From Rugamonas violacea (lineage in GTDB: Bacteria > Pseudomonadota > Gammaproteobacteria > Burkholderiales > Burkholderiaceae_D), in assembly GCF_016461825.1 (NCBI RefSeq), contig NZ_JAEMNU010000123.1, positions 114,310 through 178,309 of the forward strand: a DNA stretch of 64,000 bases. The letters run 5' to 3'. Each line of letters opens with the position of its first letter. Positions within the stretch are counted from its first letter, which is position 1. Below are positions 1 through 8,319 of this stretch, in pieces. The position numbers and the translations under genes are program-made. Below the pieces are notes generated by a model. It was not told where the DNA came from. It worked only from the letters and a program-made list of their open reading frames with translations, and searched no databases.

Positions 1-379
1 CGGCCTTGTCGATCGCTTCCGGCGAGGCGCCGATCAGTTCGACCTTGTACTTTTCCAGCACGCCGTTGTTGAACAGGTCGAGCGCGCAGTTCAGCGCGGT
101 CTGGCCGCCCATGGTCGGCAGGATCGCGTCCGGGCGTTCCTTGGCGATGATGCGTTCCACCACCTGCCAGGTGATCGGCTCGATGTAGGTGACGTCGGCC
201 ATTTCCGGGTCGGTCATGATGGTCGCCGGATTGCTGTTGACCAGGATGACTTTATAACCCTCTTCGCGCAGGGCTTTGCAAGCCTGGGCGCCGGAATAGT
301 CGAACTCGCAGGCCTGGCCGATAATGATCGGGCCAGCACCAATAATCAAAATACTTTTAAGGTCTGTACGTTTTGGCAT
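1..379 (-). CDS. carB: carbamoyl-phosphate synthase large subunit, N-terminal part (cut by window edge)
   Basis: The first 126 codons of CarB are present and the gene runs off the left edge. The large subunit makes carbamoyl phosphate from bicarbonate, ATP and the ammonia released by CarA, feeding arginine and pyrimidine synthesis. The translated start MPKRTDLKSILIIGAGPI, followed by IGQACEFDYSG and later VNSNPATIMTDPE, is the conserved first ATP-grasp region of CarB. The ATG lies one base beyond the carA stop codon, so the two subunits are translationally coupled. Nothing abnormal is visible in the part seen. Confidence 0.95.
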   Translation of the reverse strand, partial: MPKRTDLKSILIIGAGPIIIGQACEFDYSGAQACKALREEGYKVILVNSNPATIMTDPEMADVTYIEPITWQVVERIIAKERPDAILPTMGGQTALNCALDLFNNGVLEKYKVELIGASPEAIDKA

Positions 380-380
380 C

Positions 381-1544
381 TTATTTTTTCTCCGTAGCTT
401 CCATCAGGCCGATGAAGCGGTCAAACAGGTAAGCGACGTCAGTCGGGCCGGGCGAGGCTTCAGGGTGGCCCTGGAAGCAGAACGCCGGCCTGTCGGTGCG
501 GGCGAAGCCCTGCAGGGAACCGTCGAACAAGGAGCTGTGGGTGACGCGGCAGTTGGCCGGCAGGGTCGCGGCGTCCACGGCGAAACCGTGGTTCTGCGAG
601 GTGATCATCACTTTCTTGCTGTCCAGGTCCTGCACCGGGTGGTTGGCGCCGTGGTGGCCGAACTTCATTTTCAAGGTTTTCGCGCCGGAGGCCAGCGCCA
701 TGATCTGGTGACCCAGGCAGATGCCGAAGACGGGAATGCCCTTCTCGATCAGCTCCTTGGTCGCCGCGATGGCGTAGTCGCAAGGTTCCGGATCGCCGGG
801 GCCGTTCGACAGGAAGACGCCGTCCGGGTTCAGCGCCAGCGCGTCGGCGGCCGACGACTGGGCCGGCAGCACCGTCACTTTGCAGCCGCGCTGGGCCAGC
901 ATGCGCAGGATGTTGCGCTTGACGCCGAAGTCGAAGGCGACCACGTGGAACTTGGGCTCGGCTTGTTTGCCATAGCCCTCGCCCAGCGCCCATTCGGACT
1001 CGCTCCACTCGTAGGCGGTCTTGGTCGAGACCACCTTGGCCAGGTCCATGCCGGCCAGGCCGGGGAAGGAACGGGCCAGTTCCAGCGCCTGGGCGACGGA
1101 CGGCTCGTTGCCCTGGGTGCCGACCAGGATGGCGCCGCCCTGCGCACCTTTTTCGCGCAGGATGCGGGTCAGCTTGCGCGTGTCGATACCGGCGATGGCG
1201 ACGATGTTCTCGGCCTTCAGGTAGTCGGCCAGCGACTGGGTGGAGCGGAAATTCGAGGCCATCAAGGGCAGATCACGGATGATCAGGCCGGCGGCGTGGA
1301 CCTTCGAGGACTCGACGTCCTCGGCATTGATGCCGGTGTTGCCGATGTGCGGATACGTCAGCGTGACGATCTGGCGGCAATAGCTCGGGTCGGTAAGGAT
1401 TTCCTGGTAACCGGTCATGGAGGTGTTGAACACCACCTCGCCGGTGGTGTGGCCGGCGGCACCGATGGAAAAACCTTTGAAGATGGTTCCGTCAGCGAGC
1501 GCGAGGATGGCTGGAACGGAAGGGCCAGAAAAAAATGGCGGCAA
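381..1544 (-). CDS. carA: carbamoyl-phosphate synthase small subunit (glutaminase), TTG start
   Basis: CarA hydrolyses glutamine and channels ammonia to CarB. The N-terminal CPSase small domain (GYQEILTDPSYCRQIVTLTYP) is followed by a class I glutamine amidotransferase domain with the nucleophile motif GICLGHQ and a distal HPE (GHPEASPGP). There is no in-frame ATG at the N-terminus. The sequence AGGAG at 1551-1555 (minus strand) sits six bases before a TTG at 1542-1544, which gives 387 residues starting before PPFFSGPSVPAIL. A second TTG at 1548-1550 directly abuts the AGGAG and is too close to it. The gene is followed by carB after one base. Its promoter is annotated at 1694-1722, leaving a leader of about 140 bases. 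Confidence 0.95.
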   Translation of the reverse strand: MPPFFSGPSVPAILALADGTIFKGFSIGAAGHTTGEVVFNTSMTGYQEILTDPSYCRQIVTLTYPHIGNTGINAEDVESSKVHAAGLIIRDLPLMASNFRSTQSLADYLKAENIVAIAGIDTRKLTRILREKGAQGGAILVGTQGNEPSVAQALELARSFPGLAGMDLAKVVSTKTAYEWSESEWALGEGYGKQAEPKFHVVAFDFGVKRNILRMLAQRGCKVTVLPAQSSAADALALNPDGVFLSNGPGDPEPCDYAIAATKELIEKGIPVFGICLGHQIMALASGAKTLKMKFGHHGANHPVQDLDSKKVMITSQNHGFAVDAATLPANCRVTHSSLFDGSLQGFARTDRPAFCFQGHPEASPGPTDVAYLFDRFIGLMEATEKK

Positions 1545-1693
1545 GGGCAACTCCTGATAAAGTTACCGTAGCTGCGCCACGTCAAGCCGACCGCCATGCA
1601 TCCCGAGCCGTTGCGCTCAGGATTTTTTGGTCATGTGAATGAAGGGATGTGTGGTAGTCGCTACGGTATGTGTGTGATTGGCTAAACCTTTGA

Positions 1694-1722
1694 ATTATAA
1701 CCAAATCTCCCCTGTTTGGCAA
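1694..1722 (-). promoter_or_regulatory. sigma-70 promoter of carAB
   Basis: On the minus strand, TTGCCA (1717-1722) and TATAAT (1694-1699) are separated by exactly 17 bases. This is close to the sigma-70 consensus and points at carA. Transcription would start near 1687 and leave a leader of roughly 140 bases before the TTG start. Pyrimidine- or arginine-dependent control is common for carAB, but no specific operator was recognised. Confidence 0.7.
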
Positions 1723-1737
1723 TGCCCGGCGGCACAT

Positions 1738-1774
1738 AAAAAATGCCGCCCGGCGGGCCGGGGCGGCATTTTTT
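1738..1774. terminator. bidirectional intrinsic terminator
   Basis: A perfect 14-bp inverted repeat (arms 1738-1751 and 1761-1774, core TGCCGCCC/GGGCGGCA) is flanked by A6 on one side and T6 on the other, so it can end transcripts from either direction. Here it ends the leftward transcript of the gene at 1819-2223 and insulates it from the carA promoter. Confidence 0.85.
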
Positions 1775-1818
1775 GCCAGTTGGACAAAGAGCGCGGCGCG
1801 CGCCCCGCCCACCGAAAT

Positions 1819-2223
1819 TTAGTTCAGCGCGGCGATGCCGGCCTTGGCGATCTGCGCGTCTTCCGCCGATTTGACGCCGGACACGCCGACCGCGCCGACG
1901 TAATGGCCGTCGACGACGATGGGCACGCCGCCTTCGAGCATGCCTTCGATCTCGGGCGCGCTGAGGAAGGAGACGCGGCCGCCGTTGATCATCTCTTCAT
2001 AGATGCGCGACTCGCGGCGACCCAGCGCGGCGGTCTTGGCCTTGGCCGGGGCGATGTGGGCCGACAGCGGCGCGGCGCCGTCCTGGCGTTGCAGCCACAG
2101 CAGGTGGCCGCCGTCGTCGACGATGGCGATCACCACGGCCCAATTGTTGGCCACGGCTTCCGCTTCGGCGGCGGCGGCGATTTTTTTGACGTCCGCGAGC
2201 GTCAATACTGGTTTGGTTTGCAT
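1819..2223 (-). CDS. GlcG/HbpS-family (DUF336) heme-binding-like protein
   Basis: A 134-residue protein that starts MQTKPVLTLADVKKIAAAAE and contains AIVDDGGHLLWLQRQDGA, followed by GGVPIVVDGHYVGAVGVSG. These are the hallmark blocks of the GlcG/HbpS (DUF336) family. Members bind heme or sit next to glycolate and other catabolic operons, and their exact role is usually unknown. No signal peptide is visible, so it is probably cytoplasmic. It lies 71 bases downstream of the patatin gene on the same strand and could be cotranscribed with it. A strong terminator follows. The family is clear; the ligand is not known. Confidence 0.85.
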   Translation of the reverse strand: MQTKPVLTLADVKKIAAAAEAEAVANNWAVVIAIVDDGGHLLWLQRQDGAAPLSAHIAPAKAKTAALGRRESRIYEEMINGGRVSFLSAPEIEGMLEGGVPIVVDGHYVGAVGVSGVKSAEDAQIAKAGIAALN

Positions 2224-2294
2224 GTCATTTCCCTCAAAAAAGAAGCCGAATTGTACGACTTTTACTGCGATTGTTTGTTGCGCCGGACCGGCGC

Positions 2295-3209
2295 CTAGGG
2301 CTTGCGCTTGGCTTCCAGCCTGGCCTTCAATTGCGGCATCACCGCGAAGGCGGCCTGCTCGCCGGCCAGGATGGCCTGGTTGCGGCCGTTGAAGTCGTTG
2401 CCGGCCATCTTGCCCAGCGCCGGCAGGATCACCACGTCGGCGTCCTTCAGCTCGAACTGGTTGATGCGCTGGCCCATGATGCTGAAGGTTTGCATGATGA
2501 CGTCGAGCGAGCTGACCGTGGCCTGCACGTCGGCCTGGGTCGAGATGTTGACGGCGATGACGAAGTCGGCCCCCATGTCGCGGGCGAAGCGCACCGGCAC
2601 CGGCGCCACCAGGCCGCCGTCGACATAGCTGCGGCCGCCGATGACGACCGGCTGGAACACGCCCGGCACGGCCGAGGAGGCGCGCACGGCCATGCCGGTG
2701 TTGCCGCGCTGGAAAAGGATCGGCTGGCCGCTCCTCAGGTCCGAGGCCACCGCGCCGAAGGGCAGCTTGAGCTTTTCCAGCGGCGCGTTGTTGACCGCCT
2801 TGTTGACATAGCTTTGCAGGGCCTCGCCCTTGAGCACGCCGGAACTCTTGCCGAACAGCGGCAGCGCCCAGTCGGAAATGGCGGCCTCGTCCATGTCGAA
2901 GGCGATCTTTTGCAGCTGGAAGCCGGTGTTGCCGGCCGCGTAGAGGGCGCCGACCACGCTGCCGGCGCTGGTGCCGACCACGATGTCCGGATAGATGCCC
3001 TGCGATTCGAGCGCCTTGATGACGCCGATGTGGGCGAAGCCGCGCGCGGCGCCGCCGCCCAGCGCCAGGCCGATCTTGATCTTGCGCGGCGGCGCCGGCG
3101 CGGCCACCTGGGGCGGCGCCTCCGGCACGGTGGGAACGGTCTTGCAGGCGCTGAGGGCCAGCGCGGCCAGGGTGGCGAGAGCGATGAGGGCGGTACGTCT
3201 TGGATGCAT
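2295..3209 (-). CDS. patatin-like phospholipase, lipoprotein
   Basis: A 304-residue patatin-family lipid acyl hydrolase. The chosen start gives MHPRRTALIALATLAALALSAC, a short lipoprotein signal with the lipidation cysteine in LSAC. A start farther upstream would hide this signal. The oxyanion loop GLALGGGAARGFAHIG, the nucleophile elbow GTSAGS and the catalytic Asp in VDGG complete the Ser-Asp dyad. Patatin lipoproteins of this type (RssA-like) act on phospholipids or lysophospholipids at the envelope. Gene context gives no specific substrate. Confidence 0.9.
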   Translation of the reverse strand: MHPRRTALIALATLAALALSACKTVPTVPEAPPQVAAPAPPRKIKIGLALGGGAARGFAHIGVIKALESQGIYPDIVVGTSAGSVVGALYAAGNTGFQLQKIAFDMDEAAISDWALPLFGKSSGVLKGEALQSYVNKAVNNAPLEKLKLPFGAVASDLRSGQPILFQRGNTGMAVRASSAVPGVFQPVVIGGRSYVDGGLVAPVPVRFARDMGADFVIAVNISTQADVQATVSSLDVIMQTFSIMGQRINQFELKDADVVILPALGKMAGNDFNGRNQAILAGEQAAFAVMPQLKARLEAKRKP

Positions 3210-3324
3210 GTGGTGTTCTGGTCTGCTGTATTGGCGCAGCAGATTGTAACGTAAGTGACGCAGCCGCCACCTCAAATAGCCGTCGTAGCGCATCGGCGCA
3301 CCGCCGCGCAGGCGGCAAGCCATA

Positions 3325-3385
3325 TGCCGCGCGCAGTTTGGCGCGGCATGGGTTCCCGCTTGCGCGAGAACGACGGGTTTGCGCC
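3325..3385. repeat. intergenic inverted repeats (REP-like)
   Basis: Two hairpins lie side by side. One has perfect 9-bp arms ATGCCGCGC/GCGCGGCAT. The other is GTTCCCGC-TTGC-GCGAGAAC with one mismatch, inside GGGTTCCCGCTTGCGCGAG. The second resembles the common proteobacterial intergenic palindrome ending in GAACGACG. They sit between the patatin gene and the displaced phoR tail, in DNA that would originally have followed phoR, and may serve as terminators. Confidence 0.45.
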
Positions 3386-3400
3386 GATTCGAAGCGGGCT

Positions 3401-3588
3401 TAATTCAGCAGCAACTCGGGTTGGCGCTGCGCGATGGCCGCCTTCGGCATGCAGACGATGAAGCTGCTGCCCTTGCCGGCCTCCGACTTGATCTGCAAGG
3501 TGCCGCCGTGGCGCAGCAGCACGTGCTTGACGATCGCCAGGCCCAGGCCGGTGCCCTGGGTTTCGCGCGAGCGGCTCTTGTCGACGCG
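3401..3588 (-). pseudogene. displaced duplicate of the phoR 3' end (61 codons)
   Basis: On the minus strand this encodes RVDKSRSRETQGTGLGLAI and continues to the same C-terminus as PhoR (RQPELLLN, stop). Aligned base by base with 10122-10309 it shows four mismatches in 188 positions: one near the stop (Gln in place of Pro) and three near the other end. It lacks everything upstream of the ATPase G2 box and has no start codon of its own. It marks the left boundary of the rhs island and is probably the original phoR tail left behind when foreign DNA carrying its own phoR tail inserted. Confidence 0.85.
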
Positions 3589-3934
3589 AAAGCCGCCGCT
3601 CGAACCCACCCATCGAAGTCATGTTGAATGGCCGTCCACATATTCTCAGATAAATAAATTTTTCCAGTTACGACTGAAAGTCCTTTCTTTTTTTAATTGT
3701 GTCTTGCGGGAATTAAAAATGAAAGGTAGAAGATATTTGCTTTATTCGACATCCTCGCATATCTCAATGCCCTACATTGACGAAAACGAACTCATGCTTG
3801 GATTTTTTTAATTCATCTCTACCTCGAAATGTTTTTTTGATTTGGTTCCTCTTTCGATTTTTTACGCGAAAATTCTTGCGATTGGAATTATTCCCATATT
3901 GGGGTCATGATAGATTTCTTAGGAAATAGTTGTT
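3589..3934. other. AT-rich gene-free DNA upstream of rhs
   Basis: No coding sequence is supported in this 346-base stretch. It is far richer in A and T than the flanking chromosome, with runs such as CTTTTTTTAATTG, which is typical of DNA ahead of rhs genes. The rhs promoter should lie here, but no convincing -35/-10 pair with normal spacing was found. A Shine-Dalgarno-like AGGAAA (3921-3926) precedes the rhs ATG by 8 bases. Confidence 0.6.
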
Positions 3935-6046
3935 ATGTATACTTATTCTCAAGCTTGCTCCATCTCGGCATCATTATCAATCAAATCAATTTGGTTCCGA
4001 TTCCGAAAAATGGCCTCCCGTAGTCCTCTATTGTTGGCGGCTTGGCTCACGTGCACCACCGCAGTCGCTGAATCGGGTGACGAAGTGTGTTTTCCTCTCT
4101 ATCAAGAATCAAGAGCCGTTCCAGGAACCGAGACGTGTCCATATATTGCAGTCGGCGCCAGTGTAAGTCTTAACACATATTACTGCACATCTAAATTGGA
4201 TCGAATTTATCGGTATTGCGGAATTATTCCTAAAGACATTAATTCTTGCCAAAGAACGATAGGCAATCCAATTGACAGCGGCACTGGGAACAAATCACTC
4301 ATCGAACGGGACTATGAAGGCACGGGCGGCTTTCCCTTGTCCTTTGTCCGATACTACAATAGCTCGCCTGCGGCGGCCGCCAATGGTTCCTTGGGAATGC
4401 TCTGGCGGTCCAATTTTGATCGCCGGATCGTTCCCATCGATGCGACCACGGTTGCGCTATACCGGCATGACGGGCGTATTCTCTTCTATCGTTTGTCAGC
4501 GGGGAATTGGCGTCCCGACGCTGATATGCTTGATGTGCTTACCCGTCGGCTTGACGCCGTCGGCGGCTTGCTGGGATGGCAGGTACTTCAGGCTGCGGAC
4601 GACTCGACAGAGACCTATGACGCGGCTGGCCAGCTTGTTCAGATCAAGGCACGTAGCGGCGTCACCCAGACGCTGTCCTACAGCACTGCCGCAACGGACA
4701 TTGCCGTTGCACCCGCACCGAATTTATTGATTCGAGTTGCCGACTCGTTTGGGCGGCAGTTGAATTTCACCTGGAATGCCAGCCGAAGCATGAACTCGAT
4801 GACATCCCCTGCTGGCGATGCCTATCAATTTGCATACGATGCGGCCAAACGCCTTGTGAGCATCACCTATCCTGAGACCACCTCGCAGAAGCCGGTTCGA
4901 AGCTATCTCTACGGCGAGCCTAATTTCACCTCCGGTGCTGCTTTGCCAAATGCGCTGACTGGCGTGCTGGATGAAAAAGAGGGACGCTACGCGAGCTATG
5001 CCTACGATGCGACGGGCCGTGGCATCGGCACAGAGCACGCCGGGGGTGCCGATCGATTCCAATTGACCTATTCCGCAGGGAAAACCTCGGTCGTCGACGC
5101 GCTAAACACGGCGCGCGATTACGAATTCACTACCGTGCTTGGCGCCTTGAAGGTGAGCGAGATCAGCCAGCCGGCCGGGTCCGGCTGTGCGGCGGCATCC
5201 CATTTAATGAGCTATGACAGCAACGGCAACATCGCTACCTCCACTGATTTTTCCGGCAATAAAACAATCTTCACATACGATCTGGTACGCAACCTGGAAC
5301 TAAGCAGGTTGGAGGCTTCCGGCACCGCCCTTGCACGTTTGACCAGCACGCGCTGGCATGGAACGTTCCGGCTTCCTATGAAAATTGCTGAACCGTTGCG
5401 TCTGACGTCATTCACCTACGACGTCAATGGCAACCGCCTGACAAAAACGGAACAGGCCACAAGTGACCAATCGGGAACGCAAGCATTTGCCGCCACGGCT
5501 GTCGGCCCAGCCCGCAATTTGACCTATACCTATAACGCTCTCGGCCAAATGCTGAGCAGTACCGATCCGCGCGGTCAGACTACCCAGCTTTCCTATGACG
5601 AACATGGCAATTTGATCCAGTCGGTGAATGCCGTCGGCCACATCACGCGGATGTCGGCGCACGACCAAAATGGACGAGCCGGCCGCATCGTTGATGCCGC
5701 CGGAGCCGTCACCGACCTCGCCTACAACGCGCGTGGCTGGTTGATATCGCGCCAAGCTATAGCCGCCCCGTTTACCGAAACCACTCGCTACGCCTACGAT
5801 CCTGCGGGGCAATTGATTCAAGTAACGATGCCGGATAACTCCCATCTCTTCTATGCCTATGACCCTGCCCACCGGCTTACGGAACTGACCGACGACGCCG
5901 GAAACAAGATCGAGTATCTGCTTGACGGCATGGGTAATCGAACCGTCGAGCAGACGAAGGATGCGAGCGGTGTTCTAGTGCGCAAGGTCACACGTGTCTT
6001 TGACGCGTTGAACCGTCTGCAACAAGTTACGGGAGTTCAGCCATGA
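3935..6046 (+). CDS. Rhs/YD-repeat secreted protein, N-terminal half
   Basis: A 703-residue YD-repeat protein. AGGAAA eight bases before the ATG at 3935 supports this start. A shorter start at 4010 gives a cleaner signal peptide (MASRSPLLLAAWLTCTTAVA, cut before ES). A cysteine-containing region follows (residues about 45-110), then a DUF6531-like segment (NPIDSGTGNKSLIERDYEGT), then repeated YD motifs such as TYTYNALGQ and LSYDEHGN, which build the shell that wraps Rhs toxins. It ends at FDALNRLQQVTGVQP in mid-shell, without the RHS core or a toxin tip. Its TGA overlaps the next ATG as ATGA. Deleting 104 bases at the junction would join the two frames (see findings), so it is probably half of a once single gene. 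Confidence 0.85.
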   Translation: MYTYSQACSISASLSIKSIWFRFRKMASRSPLLLAAWLTCTTAVAESGDEVCFPLYQESRAVPGTETCPYIAVGASVSLNTYYCTSKLDRIYRYCGIIPKDINSCQRTIGNPIDSGTGNKSLIERDYEGTGGFPLSFVRYYNSSPAAAANGSLGMLWRSNFDRRIVPIDATTVALYRHDGRILFYRLSAGNWRPDADMLDVLTRRLDAVGGLLGWQVLQAADDSTETYDAAGQLVQIKARSGVTQTLSYSTAATDIAVAPAPNLLIRVADSFGRQLNFTWNASRSMNSMTSPAGDAYQFAYDAAKRLVSITYPETTSQKPVRSYLYGEPNFTSGAALPNALTGVLDEKEGRYASYAYDATGRGIGTEHAGGADRFQLTYSAGKTSVVDALNTARDYEFTTVLGALKVSEISQPAGSGCAAASHLMSYDSNGNIATSTDFSGNKTIFTYDLVRNLELSRLEASGTALARLTSTRWHGTFRLPMKIAEPLRLTSFTYDVNGNRLTKTEQATSDQSGTQAFAATAVGPARNLTYTYNALGQMLSSTDPRGQTTQLSYDEHGNLIQSVNAVGHITRMSAHDQNGRAGRIVDAAGAVTDLAYNARGWLISRQAIAAPFTETTRYAYDPAGQLIQVTMPDNSHLFYAYDPAHRLTELTDDAGNKIEYLLDGMGNRTVEQTKDASGVLVRKVTRVFDALNRLQQVTGVQP

Positions 6047-8319
6047 GCGGCCACACTTTTTGGCATGGCGCGTCCCGCCTTGCCTTCGTCCTGCTTGCCC
6101 AGCGTGGCGCTGCTCACGCGGAGCAACAAGTTGTCAGTAGCTACCAATACGACGCAAATGGCAATTTGACAAAGACCAGCTCGGCGCTTGGTCAGGTCAA
6201 GGAATCGACATACGACGCGCTCGGCCGTCAGACTCGGATTCTGCTGCCGATGCCTGCCGCCGGCGTTGCCCAGCCAGCGATCACCTATGGTTATGACGGG
6301 CGAGATCAGTTGTTGACTGTGATTGATCCGCGCAATTTGCGAACCGCCTATACAAACGATGGCTTGGGCAATCAAAGCGTATTGATCAGTCCCGACAGTG
6401 GCCGGACGAGCAGGACGTTTGACCTCGCGGGAAATGTCGCCACCGTCACCGACGCGCGCGGAGTGACCACGACCTACACTTACGATGCAATCAATCGCGT
6501 CACGCAAATTGCCTATCCCAGCGATCCGGCCGTCAGCTTCAGCTACGACGGCGTTGTTAAAGCATCGCCGTCCACCGGCCATCTCAGTACCATGACGGAC
6601 GGGGTGGGTAGAAGTTTCTATTCGTATACGGGCCTTGGGCGCGTGAATCGAAAACATCAAAGCATAGCCCCGTCCGGCTTGACTTTGGGGATGATGTACC
6701 AATACGGCACGAGCGGTGGCGCGACCGGGAAAACAACCCAAGTCACCTACCCCAGCGGGAATATGGTTCTGTATGACTACGACGCGCTGGGGCAAGTGAC
6801 GGGCATCACGCTTGCGGTGAATAATCGCGTCGACCTCAATCCAGTCAGCACGCCGTTGTTGAGTCAAATCGAGTACGCGCCCTTTGGTGCCGCTGTCTCT
6901 TGGAACTGGGGCGGAGGTGTGGTCAAACCATACCAGCGTGCATTCGATTTGGACGGACGGCTAAGTAGTTTGTCGTTGGGTGGCATTGCCAGTGCCGGGG
7001 CGGCAGCCGATCCCGGTTTGACCCGTTCCTTGTCCTACGACGACGCAGGCCGGCTGGCGCGCATTTTCCACCACGGCGGCGCCGGCGCCTCACCCTTTGA
7101 CCAGACGTACTCCTATGACGGCTTGGATCGCCTAACGGGCTTCCTCGCCACCGGCACAAGCCAGGCATTTGCATACGACGCGAGCGGAAACCGCATCCGC
7201 GCCACCTTCGGGGCGGCGAGCTACACGAACACTGTAGATCCTGGCAGCAACCGTTTGAGCGCCGCCGCCGGCCCCTCTCCCGCAAAAGTCTACGGCTATA
7301 ACGCCGCAGGCAATATGACCAGCGATGGCACGACGCAGTTTGCCTACAACGACGCGGGCCGGATGCGCAGCGCGACCAATGGCAGTGGCACGACCAGCTA
7401 TCTCTACAACGGCATGGGGCAGCGCGTGAGCAAGACCGGGGCCTTGGTGTCCACCGGCGTGAACTACTACGCGTATGACGAGGATGGCCATTTGATCGGC
7501 GAATATGGCGCGGGGGGCGTGCTGATACAGGAGACGATCTATCTTGGCGACCAGCCGGTTGCGACGCTGCGGCCAAGCGCGTCCGGCGAGGTCGGCGTGT
7601 ATTACATCTACACAGACCAGATCAATACGCCGCGAGTGATAGCCCGCGCGGTGGACGGCAAGATTGTCTGGCGCTGGGAAAGCGCGGACCCGTTCGGCTT
7701 GCAGCAGCCGAATGAAAACCCTTCCGGACAGGGTTTCTTTACCTATAACCTGCGCTTCCCCGGGCAGCTGTATGACAAAGAAACAAATCTTCATTACAAC
7801 TACTTCAGGGATTACGATCCGCAGACGGGGCGGTATATGCAATCTGATCCGATTGGATTAAAGGGCGGCATCAACACATACACTTATGCCGATGCGGCAC
7901 CTATTGTAAAGTCAGATCCAATGGGTTTAGCTACATATATGTGCACCCAGCCGTTACATGCACTAGGTGCTCTGGGGCGGTTTGCCTATTCGCCAGATTC
8001 AAATCCACTGTTTCACCAGTTCATCGGGATCATTCGTCCAGATGGTTCAATTATCACCGGCGGACAGGACCGCACAGGTGGACCATGGAGCCCAGGAACA
8101 CCGAGTAAGGGGGACGGTACGGCGGAGTCTGGTGCCGAATGCAAGAAAGCGGAAGATGATAATGAATGCATCGAAAAATGCTTAATGGGAAAGTTCGCTT
8201 CCTCACGACCGCTATATGCGTTGATGTTAAGCGGCCTAACTAATAATGGACAGAACTGCCAAGATTGGGCAAAGGACACTCTTGCGCAGTGTCAAAGTAC
8301 CTGCAAGGCCCATAAATGA
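6043..8319 (+). CDS. Rhs/YD-repeat protein, C-terminal half with cysteine-rich toxin tip
   Basis: A 758-residue protein. The first 29 residues (MSGHTFWHGASRLAFVLLAQ then RGAAHA) resemble a signal peptide. YD repeats then run to the RHS-associated core YFRDYDPQTGRYMQSDPIGL, ending at KSDPMGL near residue 628. The remaining 130 residues are the variable tip. It contains FHQFIGIIRPDGS, a C-IEKC segment (NECIEKCLMGKF), and NCQDWAKDTLAQC near the C-terminus. A His in a predicted strand and a Cys in an NC-x-x-W helix suggest a circularly permuted papain/NlpC-P60-like fold, which is inference. The gene overlaps the next gene by ATGA, the usual toxin-immunity arrangement. Confidence 0.85.
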   Translation: MSGHTFWHGASRLAFVLLAQRGAAHAEQQVVSSYQYDANGNLTKTSSALGQVKESTYDALGRQTRILLPMPAAGVAQPAITYGYDGRDQLLTVIDPRNLRTAYTNDGLGNQSVLISPDSGRTSRTFDLAGNVATVTDARGVTTTYTYDAINRVTQIAYPSDPAVSFSYDGVVKASPSTGHLSTMTDGVGRSFYSYTGLGRVNRKHQSIAPSGLTLGMMYQYGTSGGATGKTTQVTYPSGNMVLYDYDALGQVTGITLAVNNRVDLNPVSTPLLSQIEYAPFGAAVSWNWGGGVVKPYQRAFDLDGRLSSLSLGGIASAGAAADPGLTRSLSYDDAGRLARIFHHGGAGASPFDQTYSYDGLDRLTGFLATGTSQAFAYDASGNRIRATFGAASYTNTVDPGSNRLSAAAGPSPAKVYGYNAAGNMTSDGTTQFAYNDAGRMRSATNGSGTTSYLYNGMGQRVSKTGALVSTGVNYYAYDEDGHLIGEYGAGGVLIQETIYLGDQPVATLRPSASGEVGVYYIYTDQINTPRVIARAVDGKIVWRWESADPFGLQQPNENPSGQGFFTYNLRFPGQLYDKETNLHYNYFRDYDPQTGRYMQSDPIGLKGGINTYTYADAAPIVKSDPMGLATYMCTQPLHALGALGRFAYSPDSNPLFHQFIGIIRPDGSIITGGQDRTGGPWSPGTPSKGDGTAESGAECKKAEDDNECIEKCLMGKFASSRPLYALMLSGLTNNGQNCQDWAKDTLAQCQSTCKAHK

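Noticed and set aside
1582..1812. A 76-codon minus-strand frame in the carA leader region
   Set aside because: It spans the carA promoter and terminator hairpin, so it cannot be a normal gene; no motif or ribosome site.
2271..3254. A 327-codon plus-strand frame opposite the patatin gene
   Set aside because: It is the mirror of a gene with signal peptide, GTSAGS and DGG motifs; no domain of its own.
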